In this document: positions 8,636-18,356 of the stretch, piece by piece
Layout of the letters: each line of letters opens with the position of its first letter
How positions within the stretch are numbered: position 1 is the first letter of the stretch
Translations under genes and position numbers: made by a program
The notes under the pieces: generated by a model
Seen by the model: only the letters and a program-made list of their open reading frames with translations
What the model was told of the DNA's origin: nothing
Databases searched by the model: none
Assembly (NCBI GenBank): GCA_002700305.1
Contig: PACZ01000051.1
Coordinates: 21,952 to 85,951, forward strand
DNA length: 64,000 nucleotides
From: Hyphomonas sp.
GTDB lineage: Bacteria; Pseudomonadota; Alphaproteobacteria; Caulobacterales; Hyphomonadaceae
Reading direction: 5' to 3'

Positions 8636-9343
8636 ATGGCCCAGACAGACGACAAGACGCAATCCCCGGCCAAAATACACTCCTACATTCTTCTCGACCG
8701 TACCGGCTCGATGTCATCCATCTGGGATGAGGCGCTGAGCTCGGTGAATGCCTATGCCGCCAACATCGCCGGGCAGGCCGGGGATGTTGTGCCCCAGATC
8801 ACGCTCGCCGTGTTCGATGCGCAGGACGGCCTCCAGTTCGATGTGCTGCGCCGCGCCGTGCCGCCGGAAGACTGGCAGAAGTTGACCGACAAGGAAGCAA
8901 GCCCGCGAGGGATGACGCCGCTGTTCGACGCCATCGCGCGGCTGATTTCCATCGCGGAAGCCGACAGTCCGGAGAAAGCCGTCATCGTCATCATGACCGA
9001 CGGGGCCGAGAATGCCTCCCGCGAAGTGACGAAAGCGGGCGTGAAAGCTGCGCTCGACCGGGCGGAAAAGCGCGGCTGGGAAATCGTCTTCCTCGGCGCG
9101 GAGTTTGCGAACTTCGCCGATGCCGACGCGGTCGGCATTTCGGCACGCAAATCCATGGCCATGGGCCGTGGCCGGATGTCGGAATCGATGACCCGGCTCG
9201 CCCGCAAGAGCCAGTTCTATTACGCCTCGGAGGTCGGTGCGCCGGTCGAATTCGACGAAGCAGACCGCGAAGAGGCCGGCGAGGCGGATGTTCAGCAGAG
9301 AACCGGTGAGAAGCGGAAAGGCTTCTTCATACGGAAGAAATAA
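8636..9343 (+). CDS. von Willebrand factor A domain protein, cytosolic paralogue
   Basis: The 235-residue protein is a single VWA domain with no signal peptide. The metal-ion-dependent adhesion site reads D21-R-T-G-S25, with further ligands in GMTPLFDA and MTDG. The usual DxSxS is therefore DxTxS. The ATG at 8636 is fixed by AGGAGG at 8623-8628. VWA domains bind partner proteins through a bound divalent metal. A close paralogue with a signal peptide lies 202 bases downstream; both share long blocks such as EKAVIVIMTDG and VFLGAEFA. A terminator follows (9372-9401), so the two genes are probably transcribed separately. Partner and role are unknown. Confidence 0.85.
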   Translation: MAQTDDKTQSPAKIHSYILLDRTGSMSSIWDEALSSVNAYAANIAGQAGDVVPQITLAVFDAQDGLQFDVLRRAVPPEDWQKLTDKEASPRGMTPLFDAIARLISIAEADSPEKAVIVIMTDGAENASREVTKAGVKAALDRAEKRGWEIVFLGAEFANFADADAVGISARKSMAMGRGRMSESMTRLARKSQFYYASEVGAPVEFDEADREEAGEADVQQRTGEKRKGFFIRKK

Positions 9344-9371
9344 GCCGAAACTGAACGCCTGTTCAGACTGG

Positions 9372-9401
9372 AAGGCCCGCCGGCATCCCGGCGGGCCTTT
9401 T
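9372..9401 (+). terminator. Rho-independent terminator between the VWA genes
   Basis: A 12-bp stem, AAGGCCCGCCGG (9372-9383) with CCGGCGGGCCTT (9388-9399), has a CATC loop and ends in four T residues. Confidence 0.9.
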
Positions 9402-9505
9402 ACCTTCCAAACGGCAACAAGCCGCCACGAACGCGCCTCAATCCTAACCGATCGTTTATCTCAATCGGGCCGTGGGGGCCTCAGACGCACGCGGCCGGCG
9501 GTTCC

Positions 9506-9531
9506 GGCCATAAAACTGGGCCATAAAACTG
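9506..9531 (+). repeat. Perfect 13-bp tandem duplication upstream of the exported VWA gene
   Basis: GGCCATAAAACTG occurs twice in direct succession (9506-9518 and 9519-9531), 14 bases before the ATG at 9546. It spans the leader just ahead of the ribosome binding site (GGAAGGGA). Confidence 0.85.
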
Positions 9532-9545
9532 GAAGGGACGCCGGG

Positions 9546-10304
9546 ATGAAATCCTTCATCGCAAAACTGACATTCGGAGCCGCCGCCATCGCGCTGGCAG
9601 GGACGGCAAGCGCCAAGATTCAGCCGGAACCTCCGGAAGATCCGGGGGCGGTACATTCCTATATCCTGCTCGACCGGACAGGTTCCATGTCCGACATCTG
9701 GGAAGAGGCGCTTGGCTCCGTCAACGCCTATGCCGCCAGTGTCGGAGAGGCCGATGAAGGCGAGGTGGATGGTGAGGATATCGAGACCGATGTCACGCTC
9801 GCTGTGTTCGACTATCAGGACGGCATGCAGTTCGACGTGCTGCGCGACAGCGTGAAGGCCGAGGACTGGAACAATGTTACCGATGACGAAGCCAATCCGC
9901 GCGGGATGACGCCCCTGTTCGACGCGATCGGACGCATGGTGAGCCTTGCCGAAGCCGACCAGCCGGAAAAGGCCGTCATCGTCATCATGACCGACGGGCT
10001 GGAAAATTCCTCCCGTGAGCTGACGAAAGATGGCGCCAAGGCGGCGCTGGCACGGGCAGAAGCGAAAGGCTGGGAAGTTGTCTTCCTCGGCGCCGAATTT
10101 GCCAGCTTCGACGATGCCGAAAGCGTTGGCATGGATGCCCGCAAGACGATGGCCGTCGGCCAGGGCAGCATGCAGGACAGCATGTCGGCGCTCGCCAAGA
10201 AATCCCGCGCCTATGGCAAGGGCGAAGAAGCCGAGATCGAATTCAACGAAGAAGACCGCGCCCTCGCCGATGAGGAAGGCGTGAAGGAACGCCAGAACCG
10301 GTAA
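9546..10304 (+). CDS. von Willebrand factor A domain protein, exported paralogue
   Basis: The 252-residue protein starts with a signal peptide ending ASA (residue 23), then a VWA domain with D43-R-T-G-S47, GMTPLFDA and MTDG. It is colinear with the cytosolic protein at 8636-9343 over its whole length, so the pair arose by tandem duplication followed by gain or loss of the export signal. I chose the ATG at 9546 because it starts the signal peptide; the longer open frame upstream has no signal. The mature protein would act in the periplasm or at the surface. It ends in a highly charged acidic tail. Function is not known. Confidence 0.85.
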   Translation: MKSFIAKLTFGAAAIALAGTASAKIQPEPPEDPGAVHSYILLDRTGSMSDIWEEALGSVNAYAASVGEADEGEVDGEDIETDVTLAVFDYQDGMQFDVLRDSVKAEDWNNVTDDEANPRGMTPLFDAIGRMVSLAEADQPEKAVIVIMTDGLENSSRELTKDGAKAALARAEAKGWEVVFLGAEFASFDDAESVGMDARKTMAVGQGSMQDSMSALAKKSRAYGKGEEAEIEFNEEDRALADEEGVKERQNR

Positions 10305-10362
10305 AGCCCGAACCTCCAACGGGCTGCACCGGCGACCCCCTGCAAACCGCGCGCCCGGAAAA

Positions 10363-10398
10363 GGAAGCCCGCCTCAGCAATGAGGCGGGCTGTTTCCT
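10363..10398. terminator. Bidirectional terminator-like hairpin between convergent genes
   Basis: GCCCGCCTCA (10367-10376) pairs with TGAGGCGGGC (10381-10390) around GCAA. Flanking AAGGAA and TTTCCT extend the symmetry. It serves the exported VWA gene and the convergent small membrane gene, but the T tracts are short. Confidence 0.75.
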
Positions 10399-10406
10399 GT
10401 GCGGAG

Positions 10407-10619
10407 TTATCCGCCTCCGCCAAGTATCGCGCCCGCGATCACGCCGCCGCCGACAAAGACGGCAATGAGAACCAGGAACGCGAAACAGCCGAGGCCACCG
10501 GATTCATAATCGCCTGAGACCGCTTCCATCGGGGTCTTCGGCCCCTTGGTGAACACCGCTCCGACAATCCAGCCGGCAAACAGGCCGGCGACGGCTCCGA
10601 TCCACATGCTGGGTGTCAT
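10407..10619 (-). CDS. Small two-helix membrane protein
   Basis: The 70-residue protein has two hydrophobic glycine-rich segments (about residues 5-22 and 45-68) separated by a short polar loop, and it ends in GGGG. I chose the ATG at 10619; the longer frame upstream adds a hydrophilic stretch unlike a membrane protein. No family is recognised. It is convergent with the exported VWA gene and divergent from the methyltransferase gene. Confidence 0.6.
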   Translation of the reverse strand: MTPSMWIGAVAGLFAGWIVGAVFTKGPKTPMEAVSGDYESGGLGCFAFLVLIAVFVGGGVIAGAILGGGG

Positions 10620-10766
10620 TGGCTTTTCCCCGTCCTTCTGAAGATGACCGTGTGAAAGTCTAGCACGCGATACAAGGCGGGTCATGGACCGGGTCGGCCG
10701 CGCAGCGTTTGCCGGGAACAGGCGGTCACATGGACTTGGGCACCGTCGCCCCGGTATGTTCCTCCC

Positions 10767-11387
10767 ATGACCGATAATTTCCTCGACAAAGTCTACCGCG
10801 TTTCCGGCAATGACGGGATGCGCGATCTCTACAATGCATGGGCTGGCAAATACGATCAGGACATCCTGAAAACCGGCTACGCCACGCCCCGGCGCGTCGC
10901 CGAAGCGCTTGCAGCTGTCCTGCCGGACAAGGACGCGCCGATCCTGGATTTCGGAAGCGGCACCGGCCTGTCGGGCGCGGCCCTGGCGGAGGCGGGCTTC
11001 ACGCGGATCGACGGCACGGACCTGTCAGGCGAAATGCTCGCCGTGGCGCGCAATAAAGGCATCTACAACAGGTTGTGGGAAACGGATCCGTCCGTGCCCC
11101 TGCCGGTTCGGCCGGGAGACTACCGGGCCGTCACGGCGATCGGTGTGATCAGCGTGGGCGGTGCGCCGGCATCCGTTTATGACGACCTGCTTGCCATTCT
11201 TGCGCCCGGTGACTTGCTGGCGTTCTCGCTGAATGACCAGAGCATGGCGATGGACGAATATGGCGGGCGGCTCCAACGAAGCGTGTCCGATGGAAACGTG
11301 GCGATCCGGTCTGAGGCCTACGGTCCGCACCTGCAGGCGCATGGCGAAAATTCAGGCTCGACGGTCTACGTGCTGGAGCGGCTTTGA
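10767..11387 (+). CDS. Class I SAM-dependent methyltransferase
   Basis: The 206-residue protein has motif I LDFGSGTG at residues 60-67, followed by an acidic motif II strand (DGTDLSGEML) and a conserved hydrophobic motif III. It resembles the small Williams-Beuren-type methyltransferases that begin with a helix carrying YD near residue 30. The family transfers the methyl group of S-adenosylmethionine to small molecules or proteins. The substrate cannot be told. There is no obvious Shine-Dalgarno, and the universal stress protein gene follows after 79 bases. Confidence 0.85.
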   Translation: MTDNFLDKVYRVSGNDGMRDLYNAWAGKYDQDILKTGYATPRRVAEALAAVLPDKDAPILDFGSGTGLSGAALAEAGFTRIDGTDLSGEMLAVARNKGIYNRLWETDPSVPLPVRPGDYRAVTAIGVISVGGAPASVYDDLLAILAPGDLLAFSLNDQSMAMDEYGGRLQRSVSDGNVAIRSEAYGPHLQAHGENSGSTVYVLERL

Positions 11388-11466
11388 GCTGCGCCCGGCC
11401 GGTGCGGCAGGCCGGTCGCCTGACAAAGCGGGCCAGACCCGTTAGGCTGCCAGGGAGGAGATATTC

Positions 11467-11898
11467 ATGACCGATCTGACCGCGCCGCCGTTTTCCGCCA
11501 CGCATATACTTGTCCCCGTGGACATGCGGCACAGGGAGGCGTCGCAACTGGCCGTGGAATCTGCGGTTTATCTTGCCCGACGGGCCGGAGCGAAAGTGTC
11601 GATCCTGACGGTCATCAATCCGCTGGGCACGCATCTGACGGAAATGCCGGAAGCGCGGAAACCGGACTTCGAGGCCTTTGTCGCAGCAGAGGCGGAACGG
11701 CTGAGCCATGCCATCACGCCGCTGTTCGAAAGCCATGAGGCCGTGAACGAGACGATCCAGAAAGTGATCGCAAAGCAGGGCGTGGATTTTGTCGTCATGG
11801 CCACGCACCATCCAAAGCTGAGCGACCATCTGTTCGGCTCGCACGCCTCGCAGACCGCGCTGCATGCCAATTGCTCCGTGCTGATCCTGAGGGGATAG
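11467..11898 (+). CDS. Universal stress protein (UspA family)
   Basis: The 143-residue single-domain protein has the Usp alpha/beta fold pattern: an HILVPVD first strand, a helix with ASQLAVESAVYLARRAG, a VSILTVI second strand, and a C-terminal VVMATHH..LFGS..S.TALH..CSVLIL. The ATP-binding consensus G-2x-G-9x-G(S/T) is only partly present: the first glycine positions are H and P, while GS is kept. It may therefore be a non-ATP-binding Usp. A GGAGGAG ribosome binding site precedes the ATG. Usp proteins accumulate under starvation or stress. Confidence 0.88.
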   Translation: MTDLTAPPFSATHILVPVDMRHREASQLAVESAVYLARRAGAKVSILTVINPLGTHLTEMPEARKPDFEAFVAAEAERLSHAITPLFESHEAVNETIQKVIAKQGVDFVVMATHHPKLSDHLFGSHASQTALHANCSVLILRG

Positions 11899-12044
11899 GC
11901 CGCGGTCAAGGCACTTTACTTCTGCCCACCATGACCGTATTCAGCCCGCCATGCTGAAGACACAGATCATTATTACCACCAAGACGATCCGCCTTTGCGG
12001 GACGTTGCGGGTGCGTGCGATCTGAAGCCAGCCACCCTCACCAA

Positions 12045-12066
12045 CGTCCCGCCAAGGCGCGGGACG
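12045..12066 (+). other. Hairpin in the asd leader
   Basis: CGTCCCGC (12045-12052) pairs perfectly with GCGGGACG (12059-12066) around a six-base loop, 54 bases before the asd start. No T tract follows, so it is not a classical terminator. A regulatory role is only a possibility. Confidence 0.5.
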
Positions 12067-12078
12067 GCCAATTCCTGA

Positions 12079-13173
<1,095 letters not shown>

Positions 13174-13183
13174 GGCCAACGAA

Positions 13184-13213
13184 AAACGCCGGACCTGTGA
13201 AGGTCCGGCGTTT
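13184..13213. terminator. Bidirectional rho-independent terminator (asd / thiolase)
   Basis: AAACGCCGGACCT (13184-13196) pairs with AGGTCCGGCGTTT (13201-13213) around GTGA. A and T runs on either side let it work for both convergent genes. Confidence 0.9.
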
Positions 13214-13237
13214 GCCAATTCAATCTGAAGGCCTGTC

Positions 13238-14413
<1,176 letters not shown>

Positions 14414-14510
14414 GTTGCGCGTTCCTCTTCCTATATTTCCGGCACATTTATACGCCCCGGTTTCGGCTGCGCCAGCACTCCCCCAACGGAACCTGCCGCA
14501 AGGGAGACTG

Positions 14511-15599
14511 TCAGTTCCGGATCTCTGCAAACACGGGAAGGGATTTGCCGAACGGGGCATGCGCCGCATTGGCGTACTGGCTTTCCACATCCGGCAGGCG
14601 CAGCAGCGGTTCGAGGACGCCGGTGGACTGCAGGACGGGATCGAGTATCTCGCGCGCGGTCTCATCCAGGGCGCGATAGCGGGCCTGCAGCATTTCAAGG
14701 CACCAGACCCTGTACTGGGAGCTCTGGATGTCCCGATAGGCCGTTCCCTGAAGGGTCATGCCGTGGCGGGCTTCGCCAGCCTGCCAGGCAAGCGCATTGG
14801 CGTTCAGCGCTTCAAGATGCGTCTCCGCCACTTCGCGTAACAATGGCAGGAGGTCGTCCGGGATCCCGCTGACGAGATCACCGCCGGTGCAGGAGGCGCG
14901 GGCATTCCAGACACGGTAGACCCAGGCCATAACGCCGGGGGCGGTTTCCCGCATAATGATGCCGGGCACAGGATCCATCGCGAAGTGGCGGAAGAGGGGG
15001 CCCATCAGGCCGATATCGGCCAGCGTCGGCCGATCACCCAGCAGGAAGGGGCGGGCCTGAAAGATGGGTTCCAGCAGGTCGAGCAGCTTGAGGTAGCTGC
15101 CTTCCACATGTGCGCGGGTGTCTGGTGTGACGCCGTCGCGGTCTACGAAATTATGCTTCTGGCGCTTCTCGGTCCGCCGGCGCTTCAGGAAACCGGGTGC
15201 CCTGATGTCCCGGCCCATGGCATCGGCAATCTGGCGGGCGAGCAGTTTCGACGAAAGCGGATAACTCCAGCGGTAATGCATGGCCGGGCGCCAGAGCCAT
15301 TCGTCGGCATAATCCTCGATGAGGCGGCAGAGAAAGGCCTGCGCCGGGTCTTCAGGCAGGATCGATGGATCAGGATGCTGTGTTTCGAACCAGTCGATCA
15401 TCGGGCTGGAATCGGTCATCCAGCGTCCGTCCGGCAGTTCCACGGCGGGCATCTGCATGGCGCCGGTCTTTTCCGGAATGGTGCGCATGAATTCGCGCCC
15501 CGTCATTTCATGGAAATCGTAGGGAATTTCCTTGTAGCGCAGATAGGCTTCCAGCTTGCCCGTGAAATAGGAAACCTTGAGCCCGTAGACCTTCAGCAT
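14511..15599 (-). CDS. Glutathione S-transferase family protein, extended
   Basis: The 362-residue protein begins with a thioredoxin-like GST N-domain (LKVYGLKVSYFTGKLEAYL, then PAVELPDGRWMTDSSPMIDWFE, where the DS pair is the glutathione gamma-glutamyl site). An all-helical C-domain follows. It is well over the usual 200-230 residues, with an insertion around 150-175 rich in Lys and Arg and a long C-terminal helical extension. Such long GST-like proteins are common in marine alphaproteobacteria, and their substrates are not known to me. It lies upstream of thiolase on the same strand and next to the TetR gene. Confidence 0.8.
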   Translation of the reverse strand: MLKVYGLKVSYFTGKLEAYLRYKEIPYDFHEMTGREFMRTIPEKTGAMQMPAVELPDGRWMTDSSPMIDWFETQHPDPSILPEDPAQAFLCRLIEDYADEWLWRPAMHYRWSYPLSSKLLARQIADAMGRDIRAPGFLKRRRTEKRQKHNFVDRDGVTPDTRAHVEGSYLKLLDLLEPIFQARPFLLGDRPTLADIGLMGPLFRHFAMDPVPGIIMRETAPGVMAWVYRVWNARASCTGGDLVSGIPDDLLPLLREVAETHLEALNANALAWQAGEARHGMTLQGTAYRDIQSSQYRVWCLEMLQARYRALDETAREILDPVLQSTGVLEPLLRLPDVESQYANAAHAPFGKSLPVFAEIRN

Positions 15600-15673
15600 G
15601 ATGCCCTCCCCGGCCGCTTATAACGGCACTTGTACTGTCAATAGTTGCATCATCTGCCAAAAAGCTGGCGGAC

Positions 15674-16264
15674 TCAAGCGCCTGTAACAAACAGTCGGCG
15701 GGCGGTGGCGGTGATGTGTTTCAGATACTGCTTCTGCGACCAGCCGCAGGTCTGCGTGAGGTGTTCCCAGTTGGGCAGCAGAAGCAGCGTCCAGAGGAGG
15801 TCGGTTGCCTGCGGTGCCGGCATACCGGGGGCGAGGTCGCCGTCACGCTTCAGGGCATTGATGGCCGCTTCGCAGCCTTCCCGCATGTCCTGCATGCGCT
15901 GGGCCCAGGCACGGCGGGCTTCTTCATCCGTGGGGCTCATATCTATGAGCGCCCTGCCGATCGGATAAATCTCGGGCAGGTAACCGGCCCAGGCCTCTAT
16001 AAAGGCATCGAGGCGTTCCCGGCCGGTTTTTGCGGCGCGGCTGGGCGCAAGGCGTGCGTCGGAGTCCTTCAGTTCATCCACATAAAACGTCGCGCCGATC
16101 AGCAGGTCTGCCCGGTTGGCGAAGTGGAGGTAGACCGCCTGCCGGCTGATACCGGCGCGTTTTGCGATGTCTGACATGCGCACGCCTGTGCCGCTGCCTT
16201 CTGACAGGAGGTCGGCTGTGGCTTGCAGGATTCTTTTGCGGGTATCGGGATTTGGACTTGACAT
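15674..16264 (-). CDS. TetR/AcrR family transcriptional repressor
   Basis: The 196-residue protein has a TetR DNA-binding domain in its first 60 residues: RKRILQATADLL, then the helix-turn-helix MSDIAKRAGISRQAVYLHF. A variable all-helical ligand-binding domain follows. Its start codon lies inside the first of three palindromic operator sites (16257-16315) shared with the divergent operon at 16331. No Shine-Dalgarno is visible before this ATG. Autoregulation and repression of the reductase-membrane protein operon are strongly suggested by this geometry. The inducing ligand is unknown. Confidence 0.92.
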   Translation of the reverse strand: MSSPNPDTRKRILQATADLLSEGSGTGVRMSDIAKRAGISRQAVYLHFANRADLLIGATFYVDELKDSDARLAPSRAAKTGRERLDAFIEAWAGYLPEIYPIGRALIDMSPTDEEARRAWAQRMQDMREGCEAAINALKRDGDLAPGMPAPQATDLLWTLLLLPNWEHLTQTCGWSQKQYLKHITATARRLFVTGA

Positions 16265-16315
16265 AGTGTCAAGTGATCACCTATTTGACGCCGTGTCAAT
16301 TGACATCGTGTCAAG
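16257..16315. promoter_or_regulatory. Triple TetR operator array in a divergent promoter
   Basis: There are three dyads of the form TTGACA-N3-TGTCAA. Site 1 is the perfect CTTGACATAGTGTCAAG (16257-16273), site 2 the imperfect TTTGACGCCGTGTCAAT (16284-16300), and site 3 ATTGACATCGTGTCAAG (16299-16315, 6 of 7 pairs). Site 1 covers the start codon of the repressor gene, and site 3 ends six bases before the GGAGG of the divergent gene. Binding by the adjacent TetR protein is inferred from position and symmetry. Confidence 0.85.
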
Positions 16316-16330
16316 TCAAAGGAGGTCATC

Positions 16331-16966
16331 ATGCGAATTGTCGTTTTTGGATCAACTGGCGGAGTGGGCCGCCATTTCGTGAACCAGGCCCTGGAAAAGG
16401 GGATGGCGGTCACGGCGCTCGTCAGGTCCCCCGGCAAGCTGGCGGACCTGCCGGAGGGTCTGACACTGGTGCCGGGCGATATGTCGGATGAAGAGGCGGT
16501 CTATTACACAGTCGCCGGAGCGGATGCGGTGGTCTGCGCGCTTGGCGCGCCGCTGCAGGACAAGAGCGGCATCCGGGCCACCGGGACGGCCACTATCATC
16601 CGGGCGATGAAGGATGCCTGTGTCGGCAGGCTGGTTTGCCTGTCTTCCATCGGGGCAGGGGACAGCTATCCTCTGATCCCGGCGCTCTACCGATACTTCC
16701 TCGGCCCACTGATAATGGAGCACATGTTCGCCGATCATGAGGCGCAGGAAGCAGAGATTGCCGCCTCGGGACTCGACTGGATCATCGCGCGGCCCGGTCC
16801 TTACCGGGATGGCGACCGCACCGGCACCTATGCCCACGGCGTCTCAGCTGACGTGCCCGACCGGAAACTGAAGTTTCACATCAACCGCGCCGACGTGGCG
16901 GATTTCCTGATCCGTCAGCTTTCGGACAATACCTATCTGCACAAACCGGCTTGGCTGACCAGCTGA
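16331..16966 (+). CDS. NAD(P)-binding reductase, NmrA/atypical SDR type
   Basis: The 211-residue protein begins with the atypical SDR dinucleotide motif GSTGGVG (residues 7-13), then R26-type NADP selectors, DAVVCALGA and a LVCLSSIGAG strand. It matches small NAD(P)H-binding proteins of the NmrA/BVR-B type, which lack the classical YxxxK pair. It starts 15 bases after operator site 3 with GGAGG seven bases ahead, and heads a three-gene operon with two membrane genes. Substrate is unknown; a quinone or xenobiotic role would fit TetR control but is inference. Confidence 0.87.
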   Translation: MRIVVFGSTGGVGRHFVNQALEKGMAVTALVRSPGKLADLPEGLTLVPGDMSDEEAVYYTVAGADAVVCALGAPLQDKSGIRATGTATIIRAMKDACVGRLVCLSSIGAGDSYPLIPALYRYFLGPLIMEHMFADHEAQEAEIAASGLDWIIARPGPYRDGDRTGTYAHGVSADVPDRKLKFHINRADVADFLIRQLSDNTYLHKPAWLTS

Positions 16967-16998
16967 CCGGCCCCCCAAATTCCGCAAAGGAGACTGAT

Positions 16999-17487
16999 AT
17001 GACCCCGCAATGGATGCTGCTTGCCAGCGAATTTTCCGTGATCGCTTTTGCCCTCGTGGCGGGCGTGTTCCTCACCTTTTCCGATTTCGTGATGCGCTCG
17101 CTGGCGGCAACCCAGCCTGCTGGCGGGATCGAGGCGATGCAGCAGATCAACCGCAAGGTTTTCCGCACGCTGTTCATGGTCCTGCTGATCGGCATGGCCA
17201 TCGTCTCGCCCCTGATGGCGGTGTGGACCATCCTGCAGGGGAGCGGGGCGGCGACGATCTGGATCGTCTCGGCAGCGGTCACCTATGTAATCGGCACGTT
17301 CGGTGTGACGGTCGTCTTCAATGTGCCCATGAACGAACGCCTCGACCGGATGAACTATGACAGTGCCGTCGCGGCGGCCTACTGGCACCGCTATGTGCCT
17401 GCGTGGAGTTTCTGGAACACCGTCCGCACACTCGCCTCTGCAGCATCTGCCATCTTGATGCTTATGGCAGTGGTGGAACTTGCCTGA
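16999..17487 (+). CDS. DUF1772-like membrane protein
   Basis: The 162-residue protein has four membrane segments (about 8-28, 53-73, 80-102 and 137-158). The polar motifs between them (an FMRSLAAT-type stretch after helix 1, QQINR, a VPMNERL loop and a WxRYVPAWSFWN-type segment before the last helix) are those of DUF1772 (anthrone oxygenase-like) proteins. The ATG at 16999 follows AAAGGAGA. It is the middle gene of the TetR-controlled operon, 32 bases after the reductase. Anthrone oxygenase relatives act on polycyclic aromatics, but no activity can be assigned here. Confidence 0.82.
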   Translation: MTPQWMLLASEFSVIAFALVAGVFLTFSDFVMRSLAATQPAGGIEAMQQINRKVFRTLFMVLLIGMAIVSPLMAVWTILQGSGAATIWIVSAAVTYVIGTFGVTVVFNVPMNERLDRMNYDSAVAAAYWHRYVPAWSFWNTVRTLASAASAILMLMAVVELA

Positions 17488-17520
17488 TCAGAGACTTTGC
17501 CCCGCTGAAAGGAATATCCC

Positions 17521-17940
17521 ATGTCCCGTATCAATTTTCGCCTTGTAACATTGTTTGTTTCCGGCCTAATCGCTGTCCTGATCGGCGCAGCTATCGTTGT
17601 GGACCCGGTTGGCTTCCACGCGACATCAGGCATTCATCTCGGTGTGGCCGATGCTGCGCTACTCAATGAGATGCGCGCCGCTGGTGGACCGATTCTCGCT
17701 GTTGGCCTGATGGCCCTGACCGGTCTGTTTCTTCGCCGATTGCAGATGCTGGCGCTGTCCGCCAGTGCGGTTTTTTATACCGGGTACGGTGTGGCCCGGC
17801 TCGCCAGCCTGATGGTGGACGGGGTTCCGGATCAGGCGATGGTGTGGATCACACTGTTGGAGCTTGTCATCGGGGCGGCATGCTTCGTGGCGGTTGCCCT
17901 GTCTTCAGCCCCCAAAGGGCCGGACGCTGTGTCAGCCTAG
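17521..17940 (+). CDS. DUF4345-like membrane protein
   Basis: The 139-residue protein has four hydrophobic segments (about 8-27, 55-73, 76-97 and 105-130) and the E..A.GGP..A.G...L.G pattern of DUF4345 proteins. It is the last gene of the TetR-controlled operon, 33 bases after the DUF1772-like gene, with AAAGGA ahead of its ATG. Its stop overlaps the stop of the convergent SnoaL-like gene; the two share CTAG at 17937-17940. Function is unknown. Confidence 0.8.
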   Translation: MSRINFRLVTLFVSGLIAVLIGAAIVVDPVGFHATSGIHLGVADAALLNEMRAAGGPILAVGLMALTGLFLRRLQMLALSASAVFYTGYGVARLASLMVDGVPDQAMVWITLLELVIGAACFVAVALSSAPKGPDAVSA

Positions 17941-18332
17941 CGGCCTTCCACCTGCCGGGCATAATCCTCGGCATCGTACCAGCCGAGGGAGGATTGGACT
18001 TTGCCATCAACGTCCAGGGTCCACTCCTCCCAGCCATGGATCTCAAGCGGGTTGTTGGTGCCGGCGTCGTGCCCGGTGAAAGTCCAGAGGTAGACGACAT
18101 GAGTCCCGGCGGCCCGGATGCCGTCACAGCTGAGTACAAGGTCGGGGACATCCGCGAAGAAGCCCGCGGCCATGTCCCGCACACCTGTGCGGCCCAGCCA
18201 GGGATCTCCGCGATTGATCGTGATCTGTCCGTCTTCTGCGTAAAAGCCAGCAACCGCGTCAGCCGAGCCGGTATTCCAGGCCCCGGTATAGCCATCTGCC
18301 AGTTTTGCAAGGTCGTCAGCGGTGAGAGACAT
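17937..18332 (-). CDS. SnoaL-like / NTF2-fold protein
   Basis: The 131-residue protein is a single cone-shaped NTF2-like domain: a first helix with LADGYTGAWNTGSADAVAGFYAEDG, the G..DM...F strand-helix, and a final sheet with GWEEWTLDVDGKV..S.GWYDAEDY. Members are small enzymes (isomerases, dehydratases) or binding proteins, so function cannot be fixed. Only 24 bases separate it from the nitroreductase gene downstream on... the same strand (18357), so the two are probably co-transcribed with nitroreductase first. Confidence 0.82.
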   Translation of the reverse strand: MSLTADDLAKLADGYTGAWNTGSADAVAGFYAEDGQITINRGDPWLGRTGVRDMAAGFFADVPDLVLSCDGIRAAGTHVVYLWTFTGHDAGTNNPLEIHGWEEWTLDVDGKVQSSLGWYDAEDYARQVEGR

Positions 18333-18356
18333 GTGCCGGGCTCCTTTGTTGCGGGA

